A stretch of DNA of 37,609 nt. It comes from Phycisphaerae bacterium. Lineage in GTDB: Bacteria; Planctomycetota; Phycisphaerae; UBA1845; JAFGLZ01. The stretch spans positions 1 through 37,609 of the forward strand of contig JAFGLZ010000145.1 in assembly GCA_016927755.1 (NCBI GenBank). Direction: 5' to 3'. The translations under genes were made by a program, and so were the position numbers. Below the pieces are notes generated by a model that worked only from the letters and a program-made list of their open reading frames with translations, was not told the origin of the DNA and made no database searches. Shown here piece after piece: positions 22,410 to 31,510 of this stretch. How positions within the stretch are numbered: position 1 is the stretch's first letter; each line of letters starts with the position of its first letter.

Positions 22410-23228
22410 CTACCAAGCCGTCCACCCCCCGTCCACGAGAATGTTCTGACCGGTGATGTAGCTTCCCGCCTGGCTTGCCAGGAGAACGGCGAGTCCTTTG
22501 AGCTCGTGGGGCAGTCCCATTCGGCCCATGGGGGTCTTCTTCTCGAGACGGGCGATGAATTCGGGGAGGTTCTCCTTGATCTCGGTCTTTGGGAACGGTC
22601 CAGGGCTGAGGGTGTTGACGCGGATATTGTCCTTGGCCCAGTAGGCGGCGAGGTGGCGCGTCATGTGCGCGACGGCGCCCTTGCAGGCGTGGTAGTTGAC
22701 GGGGCTGTTGACGGGCAGCCCGACGTATGCCTCGGGGTAGCTGGCGACGAGGCCGTACATGCTTCCGACGTTGACGATCGAGCCGCCGCCCACCTTTCGC
22801 ATGTGTTTGACGGCCTGCTGGGCGGCGACGAAGTACTGCAGGGGATTGCCTCGGAAGCTCGCGATCAGGTCGTCTCCGGTGACGTTGTCGAGGTCGGTTT
22901 CGTCGCTGCTGTGATGAGCGGGTCCGCTGTAGGCGTTGTTTACGAGCACGTCCAGCCGTCCGAATCGCTCCGCCGACTCGTCCACGACGCGTCGGACGTC
23001 GACCTGGTCATTGACGTCCAGGGCGAGGGCGATGCACTCTTGCCCGAGGTTGCTCAACCGTTCTGCCAGGGCCTGGCACTTCGCGAGGGTTCGAGAGGCG
23101 ACCACGACATTGGCTCGGGCCTCGGCGAGCGCCTCGGAGAAGGCGGTGCCGAGCCAACCGGCGCCCCCGGTAACCAGGGCGACCTTGCCCTTCAAATCGA
23201 ACAGCTCTTGAATCGTCGGCATGCTCAT
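22410..23228 (-). CDS. Short-chain dehydrogenase (gluconate-5-dehydrogenase-like)
   Basis: 272 residues. Rossmann motif VTGGAGWLG (residues about 19-27), NNAYSG for the NNAG position, catalytic Ser in VNVGSMYG, and Y-x3-K in NYHACKGA. An insert before the Tyr (YPEAYVGLPVNSPV) is unusual for classical SDRs. It oxidises or reduces a hydroxyl of a sugar-like or polyol-like substrate with NAD(P). ATG 23228 has AGGGAG six bases upstream. It is last in a minus-strand run with the PLP enzyme, the second SDR, the family-10-like hydrolase and the symporter, so a shared catabolic pathway is likely. Confidence 0.88.
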   Translation of the reverse strand: MSMPTIQELFDLKGKVALVTGGAGWLGTAFSEALAEARANVVVASRTLAKCQALAERLSNLGQECIALALDVNDQVDVRRVVDESAERFGRLDVLVNNAYSGPAHHSSDETDLDNVTGDDLIASFRGNPLQYFVAAQQAVKHMRKVGGGSIVNVGSMYGLVASYPEAYVGLPVNSPVNYHACKGAVAHMTRHLAAYWAKDNIRVNTLSPGPFPKTEIKENLPEFIARLEKKTPMGRMGLPHELKGLAVLLASQAGSYITGQNILVDGGWTAW

Positions 23229-23308
23229 GGGTAGCTCCCTCTTACTTCGTAGCGCGTTTTCCTACACAACACTCCCAATGCCTTACCGCGTCTCGGCGTT
23301 CGTTCCGG

Positions 23309-24430
23309 CTAGGTCATCGCGCCGGCGCCCTCGATGGGCCAGACGTCCTCGATGACTGCGTTGCGGTGAACGACGTACTGTCGATAGAGGTTGCACGTCG
23401 TGCAGCCGTGTGACGGGATGAGGCGGAGCTTCTGCCCAATCTCGGCCGGGTGGTCGCCGCAGAGGTTGACGCCGACGTGCTCCTCCGAGGCGAGGAAGGG
23501 GATCTCGTCGCCGGGTCGATCGACGAGGGTCGGCGGCCCGAACTCGCAGGACAGGCCCTTGAGGCCGACGTCGAGGACGACGCGCTTCGGGTCGGGTTTC
23601 GAGATGACGGTGGCGAGGACGTTCATGGCGTTCCTGAACTCGAGCCGGATGCGGACATAGGAGCAGTCCATGAGGGCGTAGCTGCCTGACTGCAGCTCGT
23701 CGATGCCGTCCATCGGGCCGGTGATGTCGTAAGTGCCGGTGCCGCCGCCGGAGAGGATGGGGACTTCGATGCCAGCCCGCTCGATCAGGCGACGGGTATC
23801 GACGGCGAGCTGCATGTCACGGCGGGTGAGGGTGGCCCGCTCGTCGGGGTCTGGCCGGCAGACCAGGTGTCCCTCGTAGGCCTGGATGCCGTCGAAGCGG
23901 ACACCGGGACACGTCTTGATGAATCGGGCCAGCTCGAGCGCGGGCTCGCCGGGGGGGACGCCGCATCGGCGCATCCCGACGTCGACCTCGATGAGGAGGC
24001 CGACCTCGACGCCGGCGGCAGAGGCGGCCTGTGAGAGCTCGCGAACGTTGGCTTGGCTGTCGACGGCCACGCGGAGCGTAGAGCGGCGGGCGACCTCGAC
24101 GAGCCTGGGCATCTTGACGGCGCCGACGACCTGATTGGCGATGAGGATGTCGTTGATTCCGGCGGCGGCGAGTACCTCGGCCTCGCCGAGCTTTGCGCAG
24201 GTGATGCCGACGGCGCCGAGGGCGACCTGGCGACGGGCGAGGGTCGTACACTTGTGGCTCTTGAAGTGTGGCCTAAGCTTGCATGGCCGACCGTTGAAGT
24301 ATTCGGCCATGGTCTGGAGGTTCGCCTCGGCGGCGTCGACGTCCAGGAGCAGTGCGGGGGTGTCGGCCGCGTCGAGGGGTTTGCCGCGGAGGTCGTCAGC
24401 GTTGGTCACTTTCTTCATTTCTCCATGCAT
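23309..24430 (-). CDS. PLP enzyme of the D-threonine aldolase / D-serine dehydratase (DSD1) fold
   Basis: About 373 residues. The alanine-racemase-like N-terminal barrel has the PLP lysine in the PHFKSHK segment (near residue 56). The C-terminal domain has SHGCTTCNLY, giving the His and Cys pattern that binds the metal (Zn) in DSD1-type D-serine dehydratases. Family members act on D-3-hydroxy amino acids (D-threonine, D-serine, hydroxyaspartate), cleaving or dehydrating them. The exact reaction is open. The start overlaps the end of the second SDR region (15 bases gap), so the two are tightly coupled. ATG 24430 is used; ATG 24418 is an alternative. Confidence 0.87.
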   Translation of the reverse strand: MHGEMKKVTNADDLRGKPLDAADTPALLLDVDAAEANLQTMAEYFNGRPCKLRPHFKSHKCTTLARRQVALGAVGITCAKLGEAEVLAAAGINDILIANQVVGAVKMPRLVEVARRSTLRVAVDSQANVRELSQAASAAGVEVGLLIEVDVGMRRCGVPPGEPALELARFIKTCPGVRFDGIQAYEGHLVCRPDPDERATLTRRDMQLAVDTRRLIERAGIEVPILSGGGTGTYDITGPMDGIDELQSGSYALMDCSYVRIRLEFRNAMNVLATVISKPDPKRVVLDVGLKGLSCEFGPPTLVDRPGDEIPFLASEEHVGVNLCGDHPAEIGQKLRLIPSHGCTTCNLYRQYVVHRNAVIEDVWPIEGAGAMT

Positions 24431-24445
24431 GACAAGCGAACCGGG

Positions 24446-25243
24446 TCAATTCTTCTTGGCGAACTGGAGTCTCGGGAACTGGTCGCAGGTGAGCCCGCCG
24501 TCGATGACGATGCACTGGCCGGTGGTGTACTTCCCGGCCTTTGAGGCGAGGAAGACGACGGCGCCGGCGATTTCCTCGGGGGAGCCGTAGCGACCCAGCG
24601 GTATATGCTCGATGGCGTATCGTTCAAAGTCCGGGTCGAGCTCGAAGCCCTCTCCGATCTCGGTTTCGATGAGGCCGGGGGCGACGCTGTTGACGGTGAT
24701 TGCGTGGGGTCCGAGCTCTATGGCGAGGGATTTGGTGATCAACTCGAGGGCGCCCTTACTTGCGTTGTAGGGGGCGAGTAGGGCCTCGGCCACGATCCCG
24801 TTCGTGCTGGAGATGTTGATGATCCGTCCGCCCTGGTGGCGGTTGATCATGCGTCGGGCGGCGGCTTGTGCCAGGAAGAACGGGGCCATGGTGTTGACGC
24901 GGAGGGTCCGGTCCATCACGTCGTGGGTGACCTTGTCGAACGGGAGCAGGTGGGCGATGCCGGCGTTGTTGACGAGGACGTCGAGGTGGCCCAGCCTCTG
25001 GACGACGTCGTCGACGACGGACTCGAGGCCGTCGAGGTCGGCGAGATCGTACTGAATCAGCTCACATCGCCGCCCCATGTCGGCGGAGAGGTGGCGGATT
25101 CGCTCGGCCTCGGGGCGGCGGCTTCGGAAGAGGACGGCGATGTCGGCGCCCGCCTCGGCCAGGGCCAGACTGATGGCGGCACCGATGCCTCGGGAGCCTC
25201 CGGTGATCAGGGCCACCTTGCCTGTCAGATCGAATCGTTTCAT
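24446..25243 (-). CDS. Short-chain dehydrogenase (3-oxoacyl-ACP reductase/glucose dehydrogenase-like)
   Basis: About 265 residues, a classical SDR. TGGSRGIG near residue 13 for the cofactor, NNAG in VLVNNAGIAHL, catalytic Ser in NISSTNG and YNASK. The C-terminal segment (KAGKYTTGQCIVIDGG) is typical. It is an NAD(P)-dependent oxidoreductase of an alcohol or keto group. ATG 25243 was chosen because homology begins FDLTGKVALITGG; GTG 25258 is an alternative. It is close upstream of the PLP enzyme (15 bases). Confidence 0.88.
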   Translation of the reverse strand: MKRFDLTGKVALITGGSRGIGAAISLALAEAGADIAVLFRSRRPEAERIRHLSADMGRRCELIQYDLADLDGLESVVDDVVQRLGHLDVLVNNAGIAHLLPFDKVTHDVMDRTLRVNTMAPFFLAQAAARRMINRHQGGRIINISSTNGIVAEALLAPYNASKGALELITKSLAIELGPHAITVNSVAPGLIETEIGEGFELDPDFERYAIEHIPLGRYGSPEEIAGAVVFLASKAGKYTTGQCIVIDGGLTCDQFPRLQFAKKN

Positions 25244-25403
25244 GTTCGCACTATCCACGCTTGCGTCGCGTGGGCCTCGAAGGCGTCAGCGTCCTCGCAT
25301 GAGCGAGGCGTGTCAAGGTGTCCGCTTGCGGGAAGCGGTTTGCGGTCATGTTCCCGTCGCACGCGACGGGGCCAGACAGGCATGCGGGGCCGATGGCTTG
25401 CCG

Positions 25404-26660
25404 CTACTTGTTTTCGGGTTTGACGAACCGCTTGGCGCCTTTGACCCAGTAGTCGTTGACCTTGCCCGAGTTGAAGGTGTAGGTTCGCTCCTTGGTCTCG
25501 AGCAGGGCGGGATCGCCGATCTCGCGGAAGATCGGATCCCTGGGGTTGAACCTGTTGAAGGTGTAGATTCCGCTGACGCCGGCTTTCCATGCCCGCAGGG
25601 CCTCTCCGCGCCAGGCCTGCAGGTCGCCTTGCGACTCGGGCTTGCTCGGGCTGACGATCCTCGATGCGCTGAGGGCGGCGTAGACGGGAACGTCGTACTT
25701 CTTGCCCAGGGCGACGAGGTTCTCCCACGGTTCGAAGTGGTAGTATCCTCCGCCGGAGACGACGTCGATCAGGCCGTCCTCGAGCCATCGGACGAGGTCG
25801 AGGCCGATCGCCTTGGCGAAGCCGATGGAGTCCGGCACTCGGACGGCGATGAGCATGGGGCGTTTACGCTTCGCGGCGACTTCATCCACCATCTCTCGCA
25901 CGCGGCGGATGAGCCCGGTCATCAGGTCGCACTGCTCCTGGGTGACGGGCTCGCCGGTCATCTGGGGTTTGAAGTAGACGGGGTGCCGCCAGAAGTCGAG
26001 CTCCAACCCGTCGACGTCGTAGCGGGTAGCGACGTCTTGGAGGATGCGGAAGATCTTGTCTCGGACGTCCGGCAGGGCGTAATTTAAGGCGGACCAGCGA
26101 TGTCCGCCGTGTGGGAGCTTGTCGCCCTTCTTGCCCATGAGGAGCTTGGGGTTTTCCTTCTTCCATTTGCAGAGCATGGCGGGGTCGCCGGAGTCGTGGG
26201 TGTCGTTCATGCGCATGGACCAGAAGACCTCCCAGCCCTGCTTGTGGCCGAAGTCGACCATAATCTGGAGGGAGTCGCGTCCGGTCTTGATCAACTCGGG
26301 GGCCCAGTCGTCGACGCCGCGATCGGCGCTGGTTCGGAGCTCGGTCTCCTTGCTGTGATGCGTGTAGACGTTGACGATTCCGGTGCAGTAGAAGATGGCG
26401 TCGACGTGGGATCCGACGAGTGGGGACGTTCGCTTGCTTAGGAAGTTCTCGGCGGTTACGGGCTCGCCGGGCTTGCGCTGGCGACAGTCGTTGCCGTCGT
26501 TGTTGACGATGATGCGGCGCTGTCGGTGGGCGGCTTTCTTACGGACTTGCTTGGTGGCTTGGTCCGAGGCGTTGCCGGGGGCGGCCTGTGAGTGTCCGGC
26601 CGAGGCCAGGATGAGACAGCATGCCGACAAGAGCCAGAGGCTGGTTTTGCTTTCCTGCAT
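25404..26660 (-). CDS. Secreted family-10-like glycosidase (GHL10-type)
   Basis: 418 residues. A signal peptide (LWLLSACCLILASAGHSQA) precedes a TIM-barrel-like domain. A motif DGLELDFWRHP near residues 205-215 matches the acidic catalytic strand seen in GHL10/DUF187-like putative glycosidases; another acidic residue follows (VVSGGGYYHFEPWENL). The protein acts outside the cytoplasm on a carbohydrate that cannot be named. ATG 26660 has AGGAGG six bases upstream. It lies 39 bases after the symporter stop codon, consistent with co-transcription and a role in releasing or trimming the imported substrate. Confidence 0.82.
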   Translation of the reverse strand: MQESKTSLWLLSACCLILASAGHSQAAPGNASDQATKQVRKKAAHRQRRIIVNNDGNDCRQRKPGEPVTAENFLSKRTSPLVGSHVDAIFYCTGIVNVYTHHSKETELRTSADRGVDDWAPELIKTGRDSLQIMVDFGHKQGWEVFWSMRMNDTHDSGDPAMLCKWKKENPKLLMGKKGDKLPHGGHRWSALNYALPDVRDKIFRILQDVATRYDVDGLELDFWRHPVYFKPQMTGEPVTQEQCDLMTGLIRRVREMVDEVAAKRKRPMLIAVRVPDSIGFAKAIGLDLVRWLEDGLIDVVSGGGYYHFEPWENLVALGKKYDVPVYAALSASRIVSPSKPESQGDLQAWRGEALRAWKAGVSGIYTFNRFNPRDPIFREIGDPALLETKERTYTFNSGKVNDYWVKGAKRFVKPENK

Positions 26661-26699
26661 CTTGATCCTCCTACCGTTTCGTTGAAGCTACCTCGATCC

Positions 26700-28484
26700 T
26701 TAGCGGTCGGGCGCGGCGTCCGCTTGGGCGCTTGTATTCGTGTCGTCAGGCGGCAGGCGCCGCCACCAGAGGGCGTAGAGAAGGACGGCGCCGATCAGTA
26801 CGGCCGAGGCCAGGGCGGCGGCTCTGGGCCAATTGTGCAGCACGACGTCCATGATCATCAGGTAGAGGGCGATGAAGAAGAGGGTTCCGGTGATGGCGAC
26901 GATGATATCGAGCCGGTCGCTCGGAGGGCGGCTGGGATCCTCGCCCGCGTTTTCGAGCATGCGTCGGACGGGTTGCCACCAGCCGAAGGGGCGGACCTTG
27001 CGGTAGAAGTTCTGGAGCGTGTCATCCGGCGCGGGGGGGAAGGCGTAGGCGGCGATCAGGCACGAGACGAGGCTGACGCCCGAGAGGAACGGGTAGTACT
27101 GGAGCTTCTCCCACTGGGTGAAGCAGTACACGTAGATGGCGACGGGAATCGTGGATGCGCCGCTGACGCAGAGGGCCCAGCCGCCGATCCGCCACCAATA
27201 GGGCGCGAGGAGGCTGGGGGCGACCAGGGCCGCTCCGAGGGCAAAGTTGATCGGATTCCAAATGGACGCAATCGTGTCGGTCATCAGGCTGATGATGACG
27301 CCGAGGATCACCAAGACCATCGTGGCGACGTAGCTGAGGAGCATCAGGGCGCGGGGGGTCGCGTGCTTCCAGAGGGGCTTGATGAGGTCGTTGACGATGA
27401 AGGAGGCTCCCACGTTCAGGGTCGAGTCGAAGGTGGACATGAAGGCGGCGAGCAAGCCGGCCAGGACGAGGCCCTTGACGCCGATCGGCAAGACGCGGTT
27501 TAGGACCATCGGGAGGACGCGTTCGCTGTCGACGGCCCCGCCGTGGTTGGCGAGGATAGACAGGCCGAAGGCGGTGAAGCCCATCACCAGGCCCCATCGG
27601 ACGCTGATGACGACGCCCCAGGCGAGGCCGATCCTTGATGCGTCGGCCTCGCAGCGCGCCGCTCGGAACCGTTGGAAGTCGGCGCCGCCACCGCCAGCGC
27701 CCAGCAGGCCGATGATGCCCTTGGAGACCCATAGGATCACGAGGGCTCCAAAGGCCTCCTTGTACTTTTCGTAGTACTCGGGGGGAGGATTGGGGAGTCG
27801 CCAGACGGGCATGAGGCTGAACCAGTCGTCGCCGACTGCGCGGCGAAAGGTGTCGGGGTCGATTTGGAGGAAGGCAGCGGCGGCGATGTAGATGGCCGCG
27901 AAGGAGAGGAGAAGCGTCTGGAAGAAGTCGCTGTAGACGACGCTGAAGAATCCGCCAAGGACGACGTAGAGGCCGGTGAAGGCGAAGAGGAGGGGGATGG
28001 CGACGGAACGCTTGATGGGCAGGAATTCCTCGAGGAACTTGCCGACGCCTGTTCCGGCGTATCCGAGCATGAGGGTCATGCCGATCAGCGAGATGATGAC
28101 GGTCATGAGTCGGGCGGCCTGGCCGGGGCGGCCCGTTCCGTAGCGGAAGACGAGCCATTCCATGCCGGTCAGGACGCCGCTTCGGTAGGCCCATTTGGCC
28201 TTATAGGCCAGGACGAATCCCGCGAAGGGGAAGCACCAGAACCAGTGTTCCCACATGCCGCGCATTCCGAGGACGTAGAAGACGGAGACCATCCACATCG
28301 TGCCGGTGATATCGAAGAACGTGCTGGACCCGCTCATGCCTAGGAGCCACCAGGGCATGCTCTGTCCGCCGAGGAAGTAGGACTCCATGTTCTTTCCGGC
28401 TCGGCGTTCCATGTAGACGCCAACGCCGAAGGTCAGGAGCAGGTAGATGACAACGATGCCGGCATCGATCGGGCTGAGATTCAC
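26700..28484 (-). CDS. Sodium:solute symporter (SSS family)
   Basis: 594 residues with about 13-15 hydrophobic segments and the SSS N-terminal pattern (VIYLLLTFGVGVYM, RRAGKNMESYFLGG, WWLLGMSGSSTFFD). It imports a small organic solute (sugar, acid or amino acid type) with Na+. The C-terminus carries an extra charged linker and two more helices (about 520-580). GTG 28484 is the start used. First in a run of five minus-strand genes including the secreted hydrolase, two SDRs and the DSD1-like enzyme, so uptake probably feeds those enzymes. Confidence 0.92.
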   Translation of the reverse strand: MNLSPIDAGIVVIYLLLTFGVGVYMERRAGKNMESYFLGGQSMPWWLLGMSGSSTFFDITGTMWMVSVFYVLGMRGMWEHWFWCFPFAGFVLAYKAKWAYRSGVLTGMEWLVFRYGTGRPGQAARLMTVIISLIGMTLMLGYAGTGVGKFLEEFLPIKRSVAIPLLFAFTGLYVVLGGFFSVVYSDFFQTLLLSFAAIYIAAAAFLQIDPDTFRRAVGDDWFSLMPVWRLPNPPPEYYEKYKEAFGALVILWVSKGIIGLLGAGGGGADFQRFRAARCEADASRIGLAWGVVISVRWGLVMGFTAFGLSILANHGGAVDSERVLPMVLNRVLPIGVKGLVLAGLLAAFMSTFDSTLNVGASFIVNDLIKPLWKHATPRALMLLSYVATMVLVILGVIISLMTDTIASIWNPINFALGAALVAPSLLAPYWWRIGGWALCVSGASTIPVAIYVYCFTQWEKLQYYPFLSGVSLVSCLIAAYAFPPAPDDTLQNFYRKVRPFGWWQPVRRMLENAGEDPSRPPSDRLDIIVAITGTLFFIALYLMIMDVVLHNWPRAAALASAVLIGAVLLYALWWRRLPPDDTNTSAQADAAPDR

Positions 28485-28776
28485 GGGCTTGGGGGCCCTC
28501 GCTAGCGTGACTGGTTTGGCCGCATGGGCTTCATCGCCGCACCGCGTCTTCGGCGATCGGTGTGGCGCGCGAAAGGCGGAATGCTAGCAGATATGGTCGT
28601 TTGGGGACATCCCGTCAGATCTTGGGGGAGAAGCGCAGGGATGGAGCGGGATTGGCGGCGTTGGTTAGGACGGGCGGCGGGGAGCAATGTCGGCAATTGC
28701 CCGGATCGACACGGTCTCGTGATCGACAGTTGGGCTGAAGTGACGGCCGATGATGATTAGGGGCACGGCAGGACGT

Positions 28777-29052
28777 TCATTTTCCCTGTAGCTCGTCAGG
28801 GGTTAGCGTCAGGATCATACTAATCAGAAGCTGCTCTTCCGCGGAGAAGTGCTGCTTGATGATCCTCCAAACCAGGTCCTGCCTTTCCGACGGGCGGAGC
28901 TGTCCGAACTTCTTGGCCGTTACCATGACACGATGCAGACGTGTCGTAGGGACACGTTCCGTCTCAACTGCGGCTTCAACTCCCGCGTTGGCAAGCTCCT
29001 CGCTCAGCGAGGACCGTATCCTCCGGGCGAATGATGGGGACTGCGTTCTCAT
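28777..29052 (-). CDS. BolA-fold-like small protein
   Basis: 91 residues. The pattern HRVMVTAKKFGQLRPSERQD, then LVWRIIKQ, then TLTPDEL follows the BolA layout (beta strand, F-x-G-like turn, E-R-Q helix, TP-E end), but the C-terminal His typical of BolA-IscU/glutaredoxin partners is absent (LLISMILTL). This is resemblance by eye, not a confirmed match. I chose ATG 29052 because it overlaps the stop codon of the HEPN gene as ATGA, a translational-coupling arrangement; ATG 29061 is an alternative. It is co-transcribed with the HEPN gene. Confidence 0.6.
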   Translation of the reverse strand: MRTQSPSFARRIRSSLSEELANAGVEAAVETERVPTTRLHRVMVTAKKFGQLRPSERQDLVWRIIKQHFSAEEQLLISMILTLTPDELQGK

Positions 29053-29510
29053 CCTAGGCATTTCTTCACCTCTCGGATCCTATTCAGGAAGTTGCTCGCC
29101 TCGCCGATGTCGGCCATTCTGGGGGAGTACCTGGCGTAGATGGTCCACTCTCCGCACAGCTTCTTAATGGTATCGAGGTGGCCAAGATTCTCCAATCGAT
29201 CAAGGGTCTTGCTGGAAAGACGCTCCAGGATGCCGGTCAGATCATGCTTGTGGTAGCACAGCGAGATCAACTGCCGCTCGCCCGGGGACTTCCCACTCAT
29301 CTTGGCTGGCGGCGCTTTGAGCCAAGGATGATCCTCCAGGAGCCTCGCTTTCAACAGGCACTCCAGAACGAATCCGCCAAGATACATTGCACCATTGGCG
29401 TGCTTGTTGCTGCGGCTCCCACGGAGGTAATCGGCGTCGTCGTATCGACGCTCCGCAACGGTCCGTAACTGGCTGGGGCGCAATCTTATCTTGTCGAAGA
29501 TGCTCGCCAT
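29049..29510 (-). CDS. HEPN-domain-like protein
   Basis: 153 residues, helical. Segments ANGAMYLGGFVLECLLKARL and WTIYARYSPRMADIGEASNF resemble HEPN domains. One R-x5-H (R105 to H111, RLENLGH) is present but may not be at the catalytic RNase position, so nuclease activity is uncertain. HEPN proteins can be RNases, toxins or inactive partners of nucleotidyltransferases. No nucleotidyltransferase gene lies next to it; the partner is the BolA-like protein through an ATGA overlap. The ATG lies 12 bases after a perfect -10 box, so its mRNA has almost no leader and no ribosome site. Confidence 0.65.
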   Translation of the reverse strand: MASIFDKIRLRPSQLRTVAERRYDDADYLRGSRSNKHANGAMYLGGFVLECLLKARLLEDHPWLKAPPAKMSGKSPGERQLISLCYHKHDLTGILERLSSKTLDRLENLGHLDTIKKLCGEWTIYARYSPRMADIGEASNFLNRIREVKKCLG

Positions 29511-29521
29511 GACAGCGCGAC

Positions 29522-29530
29522 ATTATAGCA
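29522..29530 (-). promoter_or_regulatory. Extended -10 promoter giving a near-leaderless HEPN mRNA
   Basis: TGCTATAAT on the minus strand is a consensus extended -10 (TG-n-TATAAT). The -35 region has no clear hexamer at standard spacing. A start about seven bases on (29515) would leave about five bases before ATG 29510. Confidence 0.6.
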
Positions 29531-29650
29531 CAGGACGGCGGGGACGGATCTCAAGTTCTCAGGGGGCTCCGACGGAACAGAGGATTGGGCAGCCGATCCG
29601 TTCGTCATCTTCATTCTTCTCCGGATCATGTGCCAACGCTCTCGACGGAT

Positions 29651-30382
29651 TCAGCGCTTCGAGAACAGATACCTGTAGAGGCGATAGAGATGTCGTAGGT
29701 AGTTGAGTTGCTCGGTTGCGTTCAGCTTGCTCTGTCCGAGTTTTCGGTCGGCGAAATGGATGGGCACCTCTCGGATGTCGCGGCACCCGCACTTGACGAT
29801 CAGCTCGAGGGCGATCTTGTAGCCGATGGGGTTGAGGTCATGGACGCGGAGATAGGTCTGGCGTTCGAGGGCGAAGAAGCCTGACATGGGATCGTCCAGC
29901 CTGGACAGGGGACGGGCCAGAAGCTTGGCGACGTGGGAGTTGAGCCATCGGAACAGGCCCCACTGTGCGTCGGTGCCGCCGCCGGGGCAGAAGCGGCTTC
30001 CCAAGACGAAATCGGCCTGTCCGGCGCGGAGCAACTCGATCATGGTGGGGATGGACTCGGGTGGATGACTTAGATCGGCATCCATGCACACGAGGTACCG
30101 ACCTCGAGACTCGTCGAATCCACGGATGACGGCCGTGCTGAGCCCTCGCTCGCCTTGACGGACAATCATGCGGACGGGCAGGCCATCCCGAGCCAACCGG
30201 TCGACGACGTCGAGGCTGCCGTCGGCGCTGTCGTCGTCGATCAAGATGATCTCATGGGCGAGGTCCGCCGATCGGAGCGCATCATGCACGCGCGGCACGA
30301 GGAGCGGGATGTTCTCCGCCTCGCGATAGGTGGGCACGGCGACAGAGATGAGATCGGTTTGTCCGCCAGCGTCTCCCGGCAT
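29651..30382 (-). CDS. Glycosyltransferase family 2, dolichol-phosphate mannose synthase-like
   Basis: 243 residues. ISVAVPTYREAENIP is the GT2 nucleotide-sugar start, IILIDDDSADGS gives the DDD-type acid pair, YLVCMDADLSHPPE is the DxD metal motif, and GSRFCPGG follows. This is the polyprenol-phosphate mannose/glucose synthase pattern: sugar from NDP-sugar to a lipid phosphate at the inner membrane face. It lacks C-terminal membrane helices, as in the soluble-type enzymes. ATG 30382 has AGGA eight bases upstream. The next gene on this strand upstream is the sugar isomerase (46-base gap). Confidence 0.9.
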   Translation of the reverse strand: MPGDAGGQTDLISVAVPTYREAENIPLLVPRVHDALRSADLAHEIILIDDDSADGSLDVVDRLARDGLPVRMIVRQGERGLSTAVIRGFDESRGRYLVCMDADLSHPPESIPTMIELLRAGQADFVLGSRFCPGGGTDAQWGLFRWLNSHVAKLLARPLSRLDDPMSGFFALERQTYLRVHDLNPIGYKIALELIVKCGCRDIREVPIHFADRKLGQSKLNATEQLNYLRHLYRLYRYLFSKR

Positions 30383-30428
30383 CGGCTTGGTCCTAGCACA
30401 CCTTCCGTATTTCGACCGGCTGGGCGCG

Positions 30429-31241
30429 TCAGCCGAGATGGGCTTTCATCCACTCGAGGTACTTGCGGTATCCCTCGGGCGTGGGCAGTTTGCCTTCATA
30501 CTCCGCACAGTACACGCCGTCATACCCCGCTTTCAGGAGACACGCGACGGCGTGCTCAAGGTTGATCTCGCCCTCGCCCAGCACCGCCCCGACGTAGTCT
30601 TGCCGGCTGCCGGCGCCATCCTTGAGGTGCACGTGGAACGTATGAGGGGCGATGATTTCATAGAAGCGATCAATCCGAGCCAAGTCGTTGCCGGCCCAGC
30701 GGTAGTTCATGGTATCGAGATTGGCGCCGACGTGCTTGCTGGCGACCCTGTCGAAGAGCTCCAGTTGGAGGTCCGCGTCGTTAGTCACGAGCCCGTGGTT
30801 ATCGACGGCGAGTCGGATGCCATCGGGCTCGACGAATTCCAGGCATCGCTTCAAGCATCCGGCCATCGCCTCGACATGGCGGGACGGCGGGACCTGGTCC
30901 TTGGGTTGGCCTCCCTCGGTACGGATGATCCGGGTTCCGAGGATGGGCGCGGCCCGACAGATTCGCCTCATGCGCTCGACTTGGGCCTGGATCCGCGTTT
31001 CGTCGAGGAGGACGAAATCATTCCCGCTTGCCAGGGCGGAGACTTTGAGCCCGAGGGAGTCCATCATGGCTCGGACCTTCTCGGCGCCGCGGCAGGGGTC
31101 GGCGTTGGGGTCCGACTCGTCCCAGACGTCGCCGATCTGGAGCTCCACGTACTCGAAGCCCGTCCGGCCGCAGTAGTCGAAGAAGTCGGAAAGCGACCAT
31201 TCCTTCGGCAGGTTGTAGTGGATAATGCCCAGTTTGCTCAT
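30429..31241 (-). CDS. TIM-barrel sugar-phosphate isomerase/epimerase-like protein
   Basis: 270 residues of the AP-endonuclease-2/xylose-isomerase-like TIM barrel. Metal-ligand-type segments are visible: RLAVDNHG (Asp/His), LDTMNYRW (Asp), HTFHVHLKDG (His, Asp) and GVYCAEYEG (Glu). Family members epimerise or isomerise ketoses or inositol derivatives; the substrate is unknown. I chose ATG 31241 because AGGAG lies seven bases upstream; ATG 31259 is in frame but has a worse site. Likely co-transcribed with the glycosyltransferase. Confidence 0.85.
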   Translation of the reverse strand: MSKLGIIHYNLPKEWSLSDFFDYCGRTGFEYVELQIGDVWDESDPNADPCRGAEKVRAMMDSLGLKVSALASGNDFVLLDETRIQAQVERMRRICRAAPILGTRIIRTEGGQPKDQVPPSRHVEAMAGCLKRCLEFVEPDGIRLAVDNHGLVTNDADLQLELFDRVASKHVGANLDTMNYRWAGNDLARIDRFYEIIAPHTFHVHLKDGAGSRQDYVGAVLGEGEINLEHAVACLLKAGYDGVYCAEYEGKLPTPEGYRKYLEWMKAHLG

Positions 31242-31510
31242 CGCAGGCTCCTGCTCCATGCCAGGGGCACCGAGGGTCCTGGCGGGGCGACGCAGGCCGG
31301 TCGCCCTCGACGGGGTGCCCGCAGCGCACTATACAGGCCCTCACGTCTGGCTACCACCATGGCGGAGGCATCGGGGACTCGGTTGCCTCAAGGCTGATCG
31401 GCAGACACCCACCCGCGACTCGAGTAGCCGTGGTCGGGCCTCTCGACGGCGGGGGAGATGCCTGCGAGAATCTCCGGGTGAACAGCAGGACTCGATTGAG
31501 GATCAGAGAC

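Noticed and set aside
28777..29510. Calling the HEPN/BolA-like pair a toxin-antitoxin system
   Set aside because: The R-x5-H is not clearly at the RNase site and no known antitoxin fold is present; only the gene coupling is firm.
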